Source: Chitinophagaceae bacterium (lineage in GTDB: Bacteria; Bacteroidota; Bacteroidia; Chitinophagales; Chitinophagaceae). Taken from it: 64,000 bases of DNA. A program made the translations under genes and the position numbers. The stretch spans positions 1 through 64,000 of the forward strand of contig JAICXX010000001.1 of NCBI GenBank assembly GCA_025934485.1, written 5' to 3'. Under the pieces are notes generated by a model that was not told the DNA's origin, searched no databases, and worked only from the letters and a program-made list of their open reading frames with translations. Shown piece by piece: positions 30,740 to 39,419 of this stretch; the stretch's first letter is position 1; the number at the start of each line of letters is the position of its first letter.

Positions 30740-31378
30740 CTAATGTCTGTCCTTCGGATGAGCCGCAGAATGCGGCTCAGGGCCTTGAATGCAATTCGGG
30801 TTGCGAACGCAGATCTGAATATGGCTTTTTGCGAATAGTCCTGCGCCTTGGAATGCAGGGCCTCCTTCGGTAAAGACGCCTCTGGTGGTGTCGAAGATTT
30901 TGTTATCGGTGTAACCTTTTTTTTGAATGTCGTATTGAACACGGTGAGATATTTCACCATGCATATACTCTATTACCGCGCAGTCCCGGTGTCTCAGAAT
31001 TTTGTCCTTATGCGGGTCATTGGGGAGGTCCTTGTTGCTTGGCAGCACTTTTCCCGACGCAGAATTGATTTCTTCCATAGCGACAAAATACTGGGCTAAC
31101 AATTGAATATACTTCCGGTCCAAGAAATCGCAGCAAACACCTAAATACAGCACCGCGCCGATCACAGCAGGTTCCTTGATAGCACCCCGGCGCTTTTTAT
31201 CCTGCGCCCACTGGAGGGCCCGTTCATAATTGTTTTCCCAGAAATACATCCCATGCCCAAGCCAGTCGAAGGGTTCCCTGCTTATCTTAATTTCATGGGG
31301 GTTGTTTAAGAGCGCATCTCTTACCGAAGCTTCACATCCATGGAAGCCAATGATCAAATTTGGCTTGACATCGTACAT
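30740..31378 (-). CDS. ART/DUF3990-like protein, putative toxin
   Basis: IIGFHGCEASVRDALLNNPHEIKISREPFDWLGHGMYFWENNYERALQWAQDKKRR; immediately downstream of a 55-aa ORF. Confidence 0.65.
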   Translation of the reverse strand: MYDVKPNLIIGFHGCEASVRDALLNNPHEIKISREPFDWLGHGMYFWENNYERALQWAQDKKRRGAIKEPAVIGAVLYLGVCCDFLDRKYIQLLAQYFVAMEEINSASGKVLPSNKDLPNDPHKDKILRHRDCAVIEYMHGEISHRVQYDIQKKGYTDNKIFDTTRGVFTEGGPAFQGAGLFAKSHIQICVRNPNCIQGPEPHSAAHPKDRH

Positions 31379-31385
31379 GGAGAGG

Positions 31386-31553
31386 TTATCGGGGCGTTGC
31401 TAATTCGAGGATTTTATAAGGCTCGGTGTAATTTCCGTCCTTGTCAAGAATACCCACCCGAATAAGAATGGCCAAGGCCTCTTCTTTCGTGTACGTTTTT
31501 TCAGCTGCCCGCTTCGCCAGATCCATCAATGATTGAAATTCTTCCTCACTCAT
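31386..31553 (-). CDS. Small 55-aa protein, putative antitoxin (below the length cut-off of the supplied ORF track)
   Basis: Manual translation MSEEEFQSLMDLAKRAAEKTYTKEEALAILIRVGILDKDGNYTEPYKILELATPR*; stops 7 nt before the downstream start. Confidence 0.7.
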   Translation of the reverse strand: MSEEEFQSLMDLAKRAAEKTYTKEEALAILIRVGILDKDGNYTEPYKILELATPR

Positions 31554-31677
31554 AGCTTTGTCATTTAGTTATACAAAACTACCAAACGCCTTTATCACCG
31601 TGAGAAAAATCTTGCCATGATTTTTTTTGCCGGGCATTTTCAGTGCTGGAAATGAGCGATTTGTTAAAAGCGAAAAA

Positions 31678-32229
31678 TTAGTGCTGGATGATCACCTTCG
31701 TCCCCACCGGCGCGATCTTATACACTTCTTCCATGTCCTCATTTTTCAGCGACACGCATCCATTGGTCCACATTTGATAGTTGTCGACGGCATTGTCGTC
31801 ATGCGGCCAGGTACCATGGATCGCGATACCGTCGCCGATCTTTCCATTCTTCGGGATGAGACCCTGCGCCTTCCGTTCGTTGAACTTTGCAATATCCTGA
31901 GGGTTGGGATAATCCAGGTCCATGATCTTGTCCCACTTCTCGTGGGGCCGTTTCGCCACGATATGATATTCGCCCTCCGGCGTCTTTCTGTCTCCCTGAA
32001 TCATTTTGTCGTCCAGCGATTTGCTGCCGAAGACGGCGGGATAGGTGGCATACCAGCCGTCTTTGTCGTATACCTGCAGCTCGTAGTTGCTCTTGACCAC
32101 AACAATATAGACGTCACCATCTACAAAATGATGAAAAAAACGTTTACTGGAACTACGATGATGCGCGTCACGGAAGGAGAACAGTGCGAGGAGGAACAAA
32201 CTACTCAGGATCAATTTACGCGGTGTCAT
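31678..32229 (-). CDS. L,D-transpeptidase (YkuD) family protein
   Basis: IAIHGTWPHDDNAVDNYQMWTNGCVSLKNEDMEEVYKIAPVGTKVII, catalytic His/Cys motif. Confidence 0.92.
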   Translation of the reverse strand: MTPRKLILSSLFLLALFSFRDAHHRSSSKRFFHHFVDGDVYIVVVKSNYELQVYDKDGWYATYPAVFGSKSLDDKMIQGDRKTPEGEYHIVAKRPHEKWDKIMDLDYPNPQDIAKFNERKAQGLIPKNGKIGDGIAIHGTWPHDDNAVDNYQMWTNGCVSLKNEDMEEVYKIAPVGTKVIIQH

Positions 32230-32319
32230 AATACGGACTTTTTGTATCGTATTAGACAACGTCCCCCGCCCCGGGTTTATTTTTGATGTGAAGAACTTTT
32301 AACAATTCGGAGCCACGCT

Positions 32320-33168
32320 CTACCAATTTCCGAACCGGAGGCCGATGGTATAAGGGATCTGATCCAGTCCCCTGTTCCAAATGGTCTTGGTCGCATAGCT
32401 GCCGTACAGCGATACCCAATAGCCCAATTGCAGCTCGCCGATATAGGAGATCTTCCAGGGATCGAGGTCGAAGTCGTTGTAGGTCTTTTGTTTGCCGTCG
32501 CCATTGCTCTTGAATTTCTCCCGCGAGGAATACCGGTACCCAAAGCTTGCCCCTGCGCTGAGCCCGAAAGGATGGCGGCGATGCGGTGTGAAATTGAAAT
32601 TCAGCATCAGGGGCACCGTGACAAAATCCTCAGCCAGTTTATTCTTCGAATAGTTGATGGTATCCATGATCACCCGGGTAGGATTGGTGAGGAAGCGGAT
32701 ATTGTCCTCGTAGCGGTAGTTGTTGAGCTCGATGCCGACACCGTATTTCAGGTTCACCACATGTTTGATGAGATTCATCCGCTGCATAAAGATCCAGATG
32801 TTCACGTCCACCGATTTACCGTTATTGAGCTTGAACCAGTCCTTGCTTCCGCCCGGCGCAAATTGCTGCGCGGCGGTCGAAGTATAAACGGTCCTATCGT
32901 TGTAGTTTGTAAACCCGAGGTCCAGGATACCCCAGCTGGTGGTGATATTACGCGGCTCGTACTTGTCGCGATAAGGATGTCTGCTGGTAATGCGCATGTA
33001 GCTATCGGTGGTGCGGTCCTGTCGTCCGTTGCGGATGATCAGCAGATTGCCGACACGAAGGGTGTCATCTCCCGTCTGCGAGCTGTCGCGCTTGCTGGTT
33101 GTGTCGGTCTGGGCCTGCGTGAAAATTGCAATACATAATCCTGCCGTGAGTAGTAATACCCGGTTCAT
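32320..33168 (-). CDS. Outer membrane beta-barrel (PorT-like) protein
   Basis: Signal peptide; aromatic-alternating strands (FVTVPLMLNFNFTPHRRHPFGLSAGASFGYRYSS); C-terminal IPYTIGLRFGNW. Confidence 0.82.
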   Translation of the reverse strand: MNRVLLLTAGLCIAIFTQAQTDTTSKRDSSQTGDDTLRVGNLLIIRNGRQDRTTDSYMRITSRHPYRDKYEPRNITTSWGILDLGFTNYNDRTVYTSTAAQQFAPGGSKDWFKLNNGKSVDVNIWIFMQRMNLIKHVVNLKYGVGIELNNYRYEDNIRFLTNPTRVIMDTINYSKNKLAEDFVTVPLMLNFNFTPHRRHPFGLSAGASFGYRYSSREKFKSNGDGKQKTYNDFDLDPWKISYIGELQLGYWVSLYGSYATKTIWNRGLDQIPYTIGLRFGNW

Positions 33169-33231
33169 ATGAAATTCTTTTTTTGTGTGTAATCTAATAA
33201 TTGCCCGAGGGCGTACGGCCGCCGGCCGTTT

Positions 33232-34404
33232 TTATTTTAACGCCACCTGAAAGACGCTGATCGAAAGCTGCCGCGAGCCGTCGTCATCCCGATCCGCCGT
33301 TTTGCCAAAGGTGCGGGTGACCCTGCGGAACAGACCACGCAACTTCGTTTTCCCGGTGGTAGATGGCGTGTTGGCGGCCACATCGCCATCGCCCTCTTCC
33401 CGCGCTTCGTTTTGCAGCTCCTGGGTGGCGAAGGAACGTTGCTCTTTGGGGATATTCACCACCGCTACCGAAGTGGCGGCTGCTTTTTCCGTTCGCGCGG
33501 ACGTCGTCGGGTCCGCTGCCGTTACCCGGTTCAAAGCAGCTGTCGAATTCGAGGCAACTGTTGCATTCGAGGCAGCCGTTGCATTCGATGTGGCTGTTGA
33601 TTTCGAAGCTGTCGTTCCGGTGACTGCCGTCATCCTGTCGGGTGCCGTCGTGGGATCCGTCGAAGCCAAAGCCGTAGCAGCGGTAGCAGGCTGAGCCGTT
33701 TTATGCGTCGCGGTCCTTGCATCGGGCGTCGTATTCGTTGCGCCAGTCGCAGGTGTCGAGGCATTCGCCCGGTGGACCGCCGTCTCCGCTAATGCCGGCG
33801 CCTGCAGCGTAGGTTTGTCGGGCAGTGTCGCCGTAGAAGCGTTCCTTCCAGTATATAACGGCGATGTGACCGGGGGAGTTACAGTCCTGGAATTATTTTT
33901 TGCGACGGCAGTCACCGGGGCATCGGTTTTATGTCCATGTGGTAAAAGCAAGACAACCACAATTCCAATCACCGCTGCTGCCGCCGTAGCCTGTAACCAG
34001 GGCATCATCACCACTCGGCGGCGTTTCGCCGGATGATAGAGGCTTTCTTTGTCGGGAAAGAGGATAGCGGCATCGGGCTCGCTAACGGTGCTCTGCAAAT
34101 GCTTTAGCTCTTTTGCGTAATGCGGTTCACGCTGCGTCAGCTCTTCGACGCTTTTCCGGCCGGCTTCATCGAGCTCATCATCGACATATAGTAATAGCGA
34201 TTCTTCGTATTGCAGGAGCTTATGCTTGTCGGGGAATACGGCACCGGACTCCGGTTCCAGCCGGCATTGTATGAGCGTCTCCAGCTCTTCCCGGAGATCG
34301 GGGTTGGCCGCGACAAAGCGTTCCACCGCCAGCCGTGTCTCGGCCGGCAACTCGTTGTCGACATATGACAAAAAGAACTCTTCGTAATTTTCTCTCGTGA
34401 TCAT
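33232..34404 (-). CDS. Anti-sigma-factor-like single-TM protein with long Ala/Thr-rich periplasmic region
   Basis: FFLSYVDNELPAETRLAVERFVAANPDLREELETL (twice-repeated module), TM ATAAAAVIGIVVVLLL, low-complexity region, conserved-looking tail LRGLFRRVTRTFGKTADRDDD; adjacent to an ECF sigma gene. Confidence 0.8.
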   Translation of the reverse strand: MITRENYEEFFLSYVDNELPAETRLAVERFVAANPDLREELETLIQCRLEPESGAVFPDKHKLLQYEESLLLYVDDELDEAGRKSVEELTQREPHYAKELKHLQSTVSEPDAAILFPDKESLYHPAKRRRVVMMPWLQATAAAAVIGIVVVLLLPHGHKTDAPVTAVAKNNSRTVTPPVTSPLYTGRNASTATLPDKPTLQAPALAETAVHRANASTPATGATNTTPDARTATHKTAQPATAATALASTDPTTAPDRMTAVTGTTASKSTATSNATAASNATVASNSTAALNRVTAADPTTSARTEKAAATSVAVVNIPKEQRSFATQELQNEAREEGDGDVAANTPSTTGKTKLRGLFRRVTRTFGKTADRDDDGSRQLSISVFQVALK

Positions 34405-34409
34405 AGTGT

Positions 34410-34892
34410 CTAAATAAGATTTTCGACCTTGACCAGGTAATTTTTTAATTGGATCCGCGCCCGGTGCAGGTAGACCTTCACCTGGCTTTCGTTGAGCCCC
34501 GTGATCGTACCGATCTCGCTATAGGAATAGCCTTCATAGTCCTTCAGCAGGACCAACGAACGTTGTGTTTCGCTCAGCCGTGCAAGGGCTTCCTCCAACG
34601 CTTTTTTTAGCTGATGAACCGGGGCGGCAATCCTGGCCTCTTCCCGAAACTCCTCGCGGAGCTGCACCCGTTTCACCTTTCGGAGATGATCGATCATCTG
34701 ATGGTAGGCGATAGTAAAAAGATAGGATTTGCTTTTTTCCGCCGCCACTCCTTCCCTGTTCTTCCAGAGTTTCTCGAATGCGGACTGGACCACGTCCCGC
34801 GCATCCTCCTCCTGTCGCAGGTTTTTGAGGATGAAACGGTACACGTTGTCCGCGTATAGCCGTACACATTCATTGTATTCGATCTCTGTCAT
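34410..34892 (-). CDS. ECF-type RNA polymerase sigma factor
   Basis: ADNVYRFILKNLRQEEDARDVVQSAFEKLWKN, LSETQRSLVLLKDYEGYSYSEIGTITGLNESQVKVYLHRARIQLK. Confidence 0.92.
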   Translation of the reverse strand: MTEIEYNECVRLYADNVYRFILKNLRQEEDARDVVQSAFEKLWKNREGVAAEKSKSYLFTIAYHQMIDHLRKVKRVQLREEFREEARIAAPVHQLKKALEEALARLSETQRSLVLLKDYEGYSYSEIGTITGLNESQVKVYLHRARIQLKNYLVKVENLI

Positions 34893-35029
34893 AAGCAGGT
34901 CACCATAGGACCTTATCCGTAATACGTTGATGAAAGATAAAGAGTTACAGCCGGCAATAAAAAATTTTGCCGTTGTGGGAAATTCATCGGTCACCGACCG
35001 CCATGAATAACCGATCCGTGACGGATCAT

Positions 35030-35139
35030 CAGTTGACGACCAGGAGGCTATGGGTTGACATCTACGAGGCTATCAGTTGACATCCACAAGGCTATCTGTT
35101 GACATCCAAGAAGTTACCGGTTAGACACTAAGAGGTTAT
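35030..35139. repeat. Five imperfect tandem 22-bp units
   Basis: cagttgacgaccaggaggctat / gggttgacatctacgaggctat / cagttgacatccacaaggctat / ctgttgacatccaagaagttac / cggttagacactaagaggttat. Confidence 0.9.
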
Positions 35140-35362
35140 GCGTAAGAGACTCCAGGAGGATGATCTCGGACTTGGCCTTTCCGCCGTCGCATTTCCCGCT
35201 GCTTTCGTTGCAGGGATCTTCGGCCTTCGAGGAGCGAGCCCGGACATAGGAGAAAAGCAAAACACTCATTGAGGCCACCAGGACCACGATGAACAACTTA
35301 AAGTAAATGTTGTTTGGGCTTCGGCCGGCAGACCTTCGGTCTACCCGAATTTTGCGTTTCAT
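35114..35362 (-). CDS. Small single-TM hypothetical protein
   Basis: YFKLFIVVLVASMSVLLFSYVRARSS; N-terminal codons overlap a REP-like hairpin, 3' end overlaps the 22-bp repeats. Confidence 0.4.
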   Translation of the reverse strand: MKRKIRVDRRSAGRSPNNIYFKLFIVVLVASMSVLLFSYVRARSSKAEDPCNESSGKCDGGKAKSEIILLESLTHNLLVSNR

Positions 35363-35462
35363 GCGTAAGAAAGTGTTGCCTTTGGAGGACGAAATTACAC
35401 ATAAATTTGTTACAGCTGGACAAAAAAATGGGTGCCATCTAATAGATGATGGGTCAACTACT

Positions 35463-35470
35463 TACCTTTG
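35463..35470 (+). promoter_or_regulatory. Putative -7 element TACCTTTG upstream of kbl
   Basis: TAnnTTTG about 21 nt upstream of the ATG at 35492. Confidence 0.45.
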
Positions 35471-35491
35471 GTCTCTTAAAAAATCATCGCC

Positions 35492-36682
35492 ATGAACGCC
35501 TCCTTTGTGAAACGCATTGCCACCGAGCTGGACGAGATCAAAGCCGCCGGCTTATTCAAGACCGAAAGGATCATTGCCAGCCCCCAGGGCGCCGAGATCA
35601 CGGTGAACGGCAAAAAGGTTTTGAATTTCTGCGCTAACAACTATCTCGGGTTGTCGTCACATCCAAAAGTCATCGAGGCGGCTCATAAGACGATCGATCG
35701 CCGGGGGTATGGTATGAGCAGTGTCCGCTTTATCTGCGGTACGCAGGATATCCATCGCGAGCTGGAACAGAAGATCGCTACCTTCCTCGGCACTGAAGAC
35801 GCTATCCTCTATGCCGCTGCTTTCGACGCGAACGGTGGCGTCTTCGAACCACTGTTCGGCGAACAGGACGCCATTATCTCGGACGAGCTCAATCACGCGT
35901 CCATCATCGACGGCGTCCGGCTTTGCAAGGCCCGCCGGCTTCGGTATAAGCACAACACGATGGCCGATCTGGAGCAGCAGCTCAAGGCCGCACAGGATGC
36001 CCGCAGCCGGATCATCGTCACTGATGGCTCGTTCAGCATGGACGGCACCATCGCCCAGCTCGACAAGATCTGCGATCTCGCCGACAAATATGACGCCATC
36101 GTCATGATCGACGAATCGCATTCCTCCGGCTTCCTGGGAAAAACGGGCCGCGGTACGCACGAACATTGCGGGGTCATGGGCCGGATCGATCTTATCACCG
36201 GCACCCTTGGCAAGGCCCTCGGCGGCGCCAGCGGCGGCTTCACCAGCGGGAAGAAAGAGATCATTGAGATGTTGCGTCAGCGCAGCCGCCCGTATTTGTT
36301 CTCCAACACCCTCGCTCCGGCAATCACCGGCGCCTCCATCGCAGTACTCGACATGCTGAGCGAGACCACTGCGCTGCGCGATAAGCTCGAGGCCAACACG
36401 AAATATTTCCGGTCGAAAATGACGGATGCCGGCTTCGACATCAAGCCCGGCGTGCATCCCATTGTCCCCATAATGTTGTATGATGCCGTCGTCGCGCAGA
36501 ATTTCGCCGCCCGCCTGCTGGAAGAAGAGATCTACGTCATCGGCTTCTTCTTTCCCGTGGTTGCCAAAGGACAGGCGCGCATCCGCGTTCAGCTCAGCGC
36601 CGCACACGAACAGCAACACCTGGACAAGGCCATCGCCGCGTTTGTAAAAGTTGGAAAGGAATTGGGCGTGCTGAAAAAATAA
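35492..36682 (+). CDS. kbl: Glycine C-acetyltransferase (2-amino-3-ketobutyrate CoA ligase)
   Basis: [75 protein letters not shown]. Confidence 0.96.
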   Translation: MNASFVKRIATELDEIKAAGLFKTERIIASPQGAEITVNGKKVLNFCANNYLGLSSHPKVIEAAHKTIDRRGYGMSSVRFICGTQDIHRELEQKIATFLGTEDAILYAAAFDANGGVFEPLFGEQDAIISDELNHASIIDGVRLCKARRLRYKHNTMADLEQQLKAAQDARSRIIVTDGSFSMDGTIAQLDKICDLADKYDAIVMIDESHSSGFLGKTGRGTHEHCGVMGRIDLITGTLGKALGGASGGFTSGKKEIIEMLRQRSRPYLFSNTLAPAITGASIAVLDMLSETTALRDKLEANTKYFRSKMTDAGFDIKPGVHPIVPIMLYDAVVAQNFAARLLEEEIYVIGFFFPVVAKGQARIRVQLSAAHEQQHLDKAIAAFVKVGKELGVLKK

Positions 36683-36755
36683 GGCCGGCGCAGGACGCGT
36701 GGCTTCCAGATCGCGTGGACAACCCCGCTCGCCCGGTCCCGTGCATGGCCACGCC

Positions 36756-37136
36756 CTACAAAGCCGCTATCATGCTGATCTCCACATTCGCGTTCTTAGG
36801 TAGCCCCTTGACAGCAAAGGTTTCACGTGCGGGAAAGTTCCCGGTGAAATATTTCCCATAGACCGTATTGACCTCGGCGAACAAGGCCATGTCGCTGAGC
36901 AGGATCGTCGTCTTGACCACGTGCTCGAAACCCCCGCCGGCTTCCGTGAGGATCGCACGCAGGTTGTGCATGACCTGATGCGTCTCGGCGATGATGTCCG
37001 CGGCGGTGATACCGCCCGTGGCAGGGTCGATAGGGATCTGACCGGAGATGAACAGGAGATTGCCGGTCTTGACAGCCTGGCTATAGGGCCCTATGGGGGC
37101 CGGGGCATTGGGGGTGTTGATGATGTTGGTTTCCAT
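36756..37136 (-). CDS. RidA family protein
   Basis: NAPAPIGPYSQAVKTGNLLFISGQIPIDPATG, VVKTTILLSDMALFAEVNTVYGKYF, PARETFAVKGLPKNANVEISMIA. Confidence 0.96.
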   Translation of the reverse strand: METNIINTPNAPAPIGPYSQAVKTGNLLFISGQIPIDPATGGITAADIIAETHQVMHNLRAILTEAGGGFEHVVKTTILLSDMALFAEVNTVYGKYFTGNFPARETFAVKGLPKNANVEISMIAAL

Positions 37137-37148
37137 TCGGTAAATATC

Positions 37149-37375
37149 GGCGGCTTCGGGTTGCCCACAAAATATGACCCTTGCCGCCGATCCATCTGAT
37201 GATTGGCCTTCGGCCGGCAGACCTCCGGCCTGCCCGTCGGCGGCTTCGGGTTGCCCACAAAATATGACCCTCGCCGCCGATCCATCTGATGATTGGCCTT
37301 CGGCCGGCAGACCTACGGTCTGCCAGTGGGCGGCTTCGGGTTCCCTGCCAAATCTAGCCCTCGCCGCCGATCCAT
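37149..37375. repeat. 90-bp tandem repeat, about 2.5 copies
   Basis: cggcttcggg landmark at 37151, 37241 and 37331, exact 90-bp spacing. Confidence 0.93.
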
Positions 37376-37383
37376 CTTATGAC

Positions 37384-37391
37384 TATCTTTG
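37384..37391 (+). promoter_or_regulatory. Putative -7 element TATCTTTG 8 nt before an ATG
   Basis: TAnnTTTG consensus match; would imply a very short leader. Confidence 0.45.
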
Positions 37392-37398
37392 CGCCCAT

Positions 37399-38085
37399 AT
37401 GACCATCGCCGCCATTACGGAAAACCATCCCGAAAAAGACCTCTCCGCGCTTTTTCCCGGCGCAGAAGTCAGGTGGATGGCTACCATACCCGCGCAGGCT
37501 GAACCGGACATCGCAGCCTATGTCGACCTGGATTTTGTGGCCGATACCCGCCGGATAGAAAAGCTCGGTGCACTGCTGCCCAACCTGGTATTTGTAAATG
37601 CCGTGACACCGACAATACTGGAGATCGGCCGCCCCTTCATCCGCATCAATGCCTGGCCCGGTTTCGCGACCTTGCGGCTACACGAGCTGGTGATCCCCGG
37701 CATCGCGACTGAGATCGCCGCCGGTAATCCGGCCGGCACCGCGTCCGCAACAGCCATGGCCGACCGCGTCGGGGCCTTATACCAACAACTCGATTGCCGC
37801 TATCTGGCCGCCCCGGATGTCCCCGGCATGATCAGCGCCCGCGTCGTCGCCGGCATTATCAACGAAGCCTGGTATACCTGGGAAGAAAAGGTGAGCACCA
37901 AAGAGGAGATCGACACCGCTATGCGGCTCGGAACCAACTACCCGTTTGGTCCTTTCGAATGGGGGGAACGCATCGGCCTCGGGGAGGTCACCCGATTGCT
38001 CCTGGCATTGAGCAAAACCGACGAGCGCTACACCCCCGCCGGCTTGCTGCTGGAGGCTGCGGGTCTGGAGAGAAAGGCTGGCTGA
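37399..38085 (+). CDS. 3-hydroxyacyl-CoA dehydrogenase C-terminal-domain-like protein
   Basis: DVPGMISARVVAGIINEAWYTWEEKVSTKEEIDTAMRLGTNYPFGPFEWGERIGL; Rossmann NAD-binding domain not evident. Confidence 0.82.
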   Translation: MTIAAITENHPEKDLSALFPGAEVRWMATIPAQAEPDIAAYVDLDFVADTRRIEKLGALLPNLVFVNAVTPTILEIGRPFIRINAWPGFATLRLHELVIPGIATEIAAGNPAGTASATAMADRVGALYQQLDCRYLAAPDVPGMISARVVAGIINEAWYTWEEKVSTKEEIDTAMRLGTNYPFGPFEWGERIGLGEVTRLLLALSKTDERYTPAGLLLEAAGLERKAG

Positions 38086-38172
38086 AGGCCGCAAAAGGCG
38101 TCCGGGACCGTTTGGGCCTAGCCGCGGTCATTAAAATGTGATTAAAAATTGTAATGTAAAAACTTCTTGGCG

Positions 38173-38844
38173 ATGGCGCTGATTTTAAGTATCGACACAG
38201 CGATGGCAAAAGCCGGCATCGCATTGTCAAAAGACGGGGTGGCCTTGTCCATCCTTGAAAACACCGCACAAAAAGAGCATGCGGCATGGCTGCACCAGGC
38301 CGTGGAGGAGGTCATGCGAACCACCGGTCATCACATGCGCGAACTGCAGGCGATAGCCGTGACCGCGGGCCCCGGATCCTATACGGGTCTGCGCGTTGGA
38401 ATGGCCGCTGCCAAAGGGTTTTGCTATGCTTTGAACATCCCGCTGATTGCGGAAGATACCCTTAAAGTGATGGCCTTCGCGGCCAAAGATCAAACCCCGG
38501 AAAAGCATCTGCTGTGCCCGATGATCGACGCCCGACGTATGGAGGTATTTACCGCACTTTACGGTCATGATATGACACCACTCCTTCCGTCAACCGCAAT
38601 GGTGATCGATCAGGATTCGTTCGCTTCCTGGCTTGCAGACAATAAAGTTTCGTTCTTTGGCGAGGGGGCCGATAAGTGTAAACCTCTAATCACAGCGCCC
38701 AGCGCGCATTTCACAGTGGTCAACTATCATGCCGGGTATCTGGGGATTATGGCTTTTTTACGATATTTGCAGGGTGAATTCACCGGTCTGGCGTACAGTG
38801 AGCCCGCTTATACCAAAGAATTCTACACTCATACAAGAAAATGA
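38173..38844 (+). CDS. tsaB: tRNA t6A biosynthesis protein TsaB
   Basis: LILSIDTAMAKAGIALS, ITGx-like region AIAVTAGPGSYTGLRVGMAAAKGFCYALNIPLI. Confidence 0.95.
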   Translation: MALILSIDTAMAKAGIALSKDGVALSILENTAQKEHAAWLHQAVEEVMRTTGHHMRELQAIAVTAGPGSYTGLRVGMAAAKGFCYALNIPLIAEDTLKVMAFAAKDQTPEKHLLCPMIDARRMEVFTALYGHDMTPLLPSTAMVIDQDSFASWLADNKVSFFGEGADKCKPLITAPSAHFTVVNYHAGYLGIMAFLRYLQGEFTGLAYSEPAYTKEFYTHTRK

Positions 38845-38959
38845 CTATATCATCATATAGGAAGATTTAGCCATTTTTATTCAAAGAGTTGATCATAAAT
38901 TTGCCCGTACCTGTCGTATGTCACGTATCTTCTTGAAATCCTTAAAACGGTAATCGCTC

Positions 38960-39316
38960 ATGAGCTTAACGATGAACAATAATAGCTATTGGATGGTAGT
39001 AAACGCAGAAGGCTCCGATGGCGCCCCTGTCAAAGTCGATTTTTTGAATCTAAAGAAAGGAGCCCTGATTTTAAGAGCACTGAATCACAAATTGCGTCAA
39101 CAGATCATCCGCCTGCTGGATGAGAACAAAAAACTCACCGTCACCGAGATCTATGTCCACCTCCGCCTGGAACAATCTGTTGCTTCACAACACCTTGCTA
39201 TCCTGCGCCGTGCGGGTATCGTAAAGACCCAGCGGGACGGAAAGTTTATCTATTATATCATCAACCACGACCGTCTCAGCGAGATCATGAAGTGTGTTGA
39301 CGAATTGATAGATTAA
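38960..39316 (+). CDS. ArsR-family winged-helix regulator
   Basis: ILRALNHKLRQQIIRLLDENKKLTVTEIYVHLRLEQSVASQHLAILRRAGIVKTQRDGKFIYYIIN. Confidence 0.92.
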   Translation: MSLTMNNNSYWMVVNAEGSDGAPVKVDFLNLKKGALILRALNHKLRQQIIRLLDENKKLTVTEIYVHLRLEQSVASQHLAILRRAGIVKTQRDGKFIYYIINHDRLSEIMKCVDELID

Positions 39317-39419
39317 TCCGAACTTTGCCTTCGGCCGAACCCGCCATTCAGCGGGCGACCCCAAGCCGCCAAGGGTGGCTGGTCCGCGAGGACAATCATT
39401 AACGGTAAAAAGCAAGGCA

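Noticed and set aside
35030-35139. Possible mini CRISPR array
   Set aside because: Units abut without spacers, are only 22 bp and diverged, and no cas genes are present; treated as tandem repeats.
37174-37398. N-terminal extension of the HAD C-terminal-like protein through the 90-bp repeats
   Set aside because: Composition is repeat-derived and a promoter-like TATCTTTG precedes the ATG at 37399; shorter start preferred.
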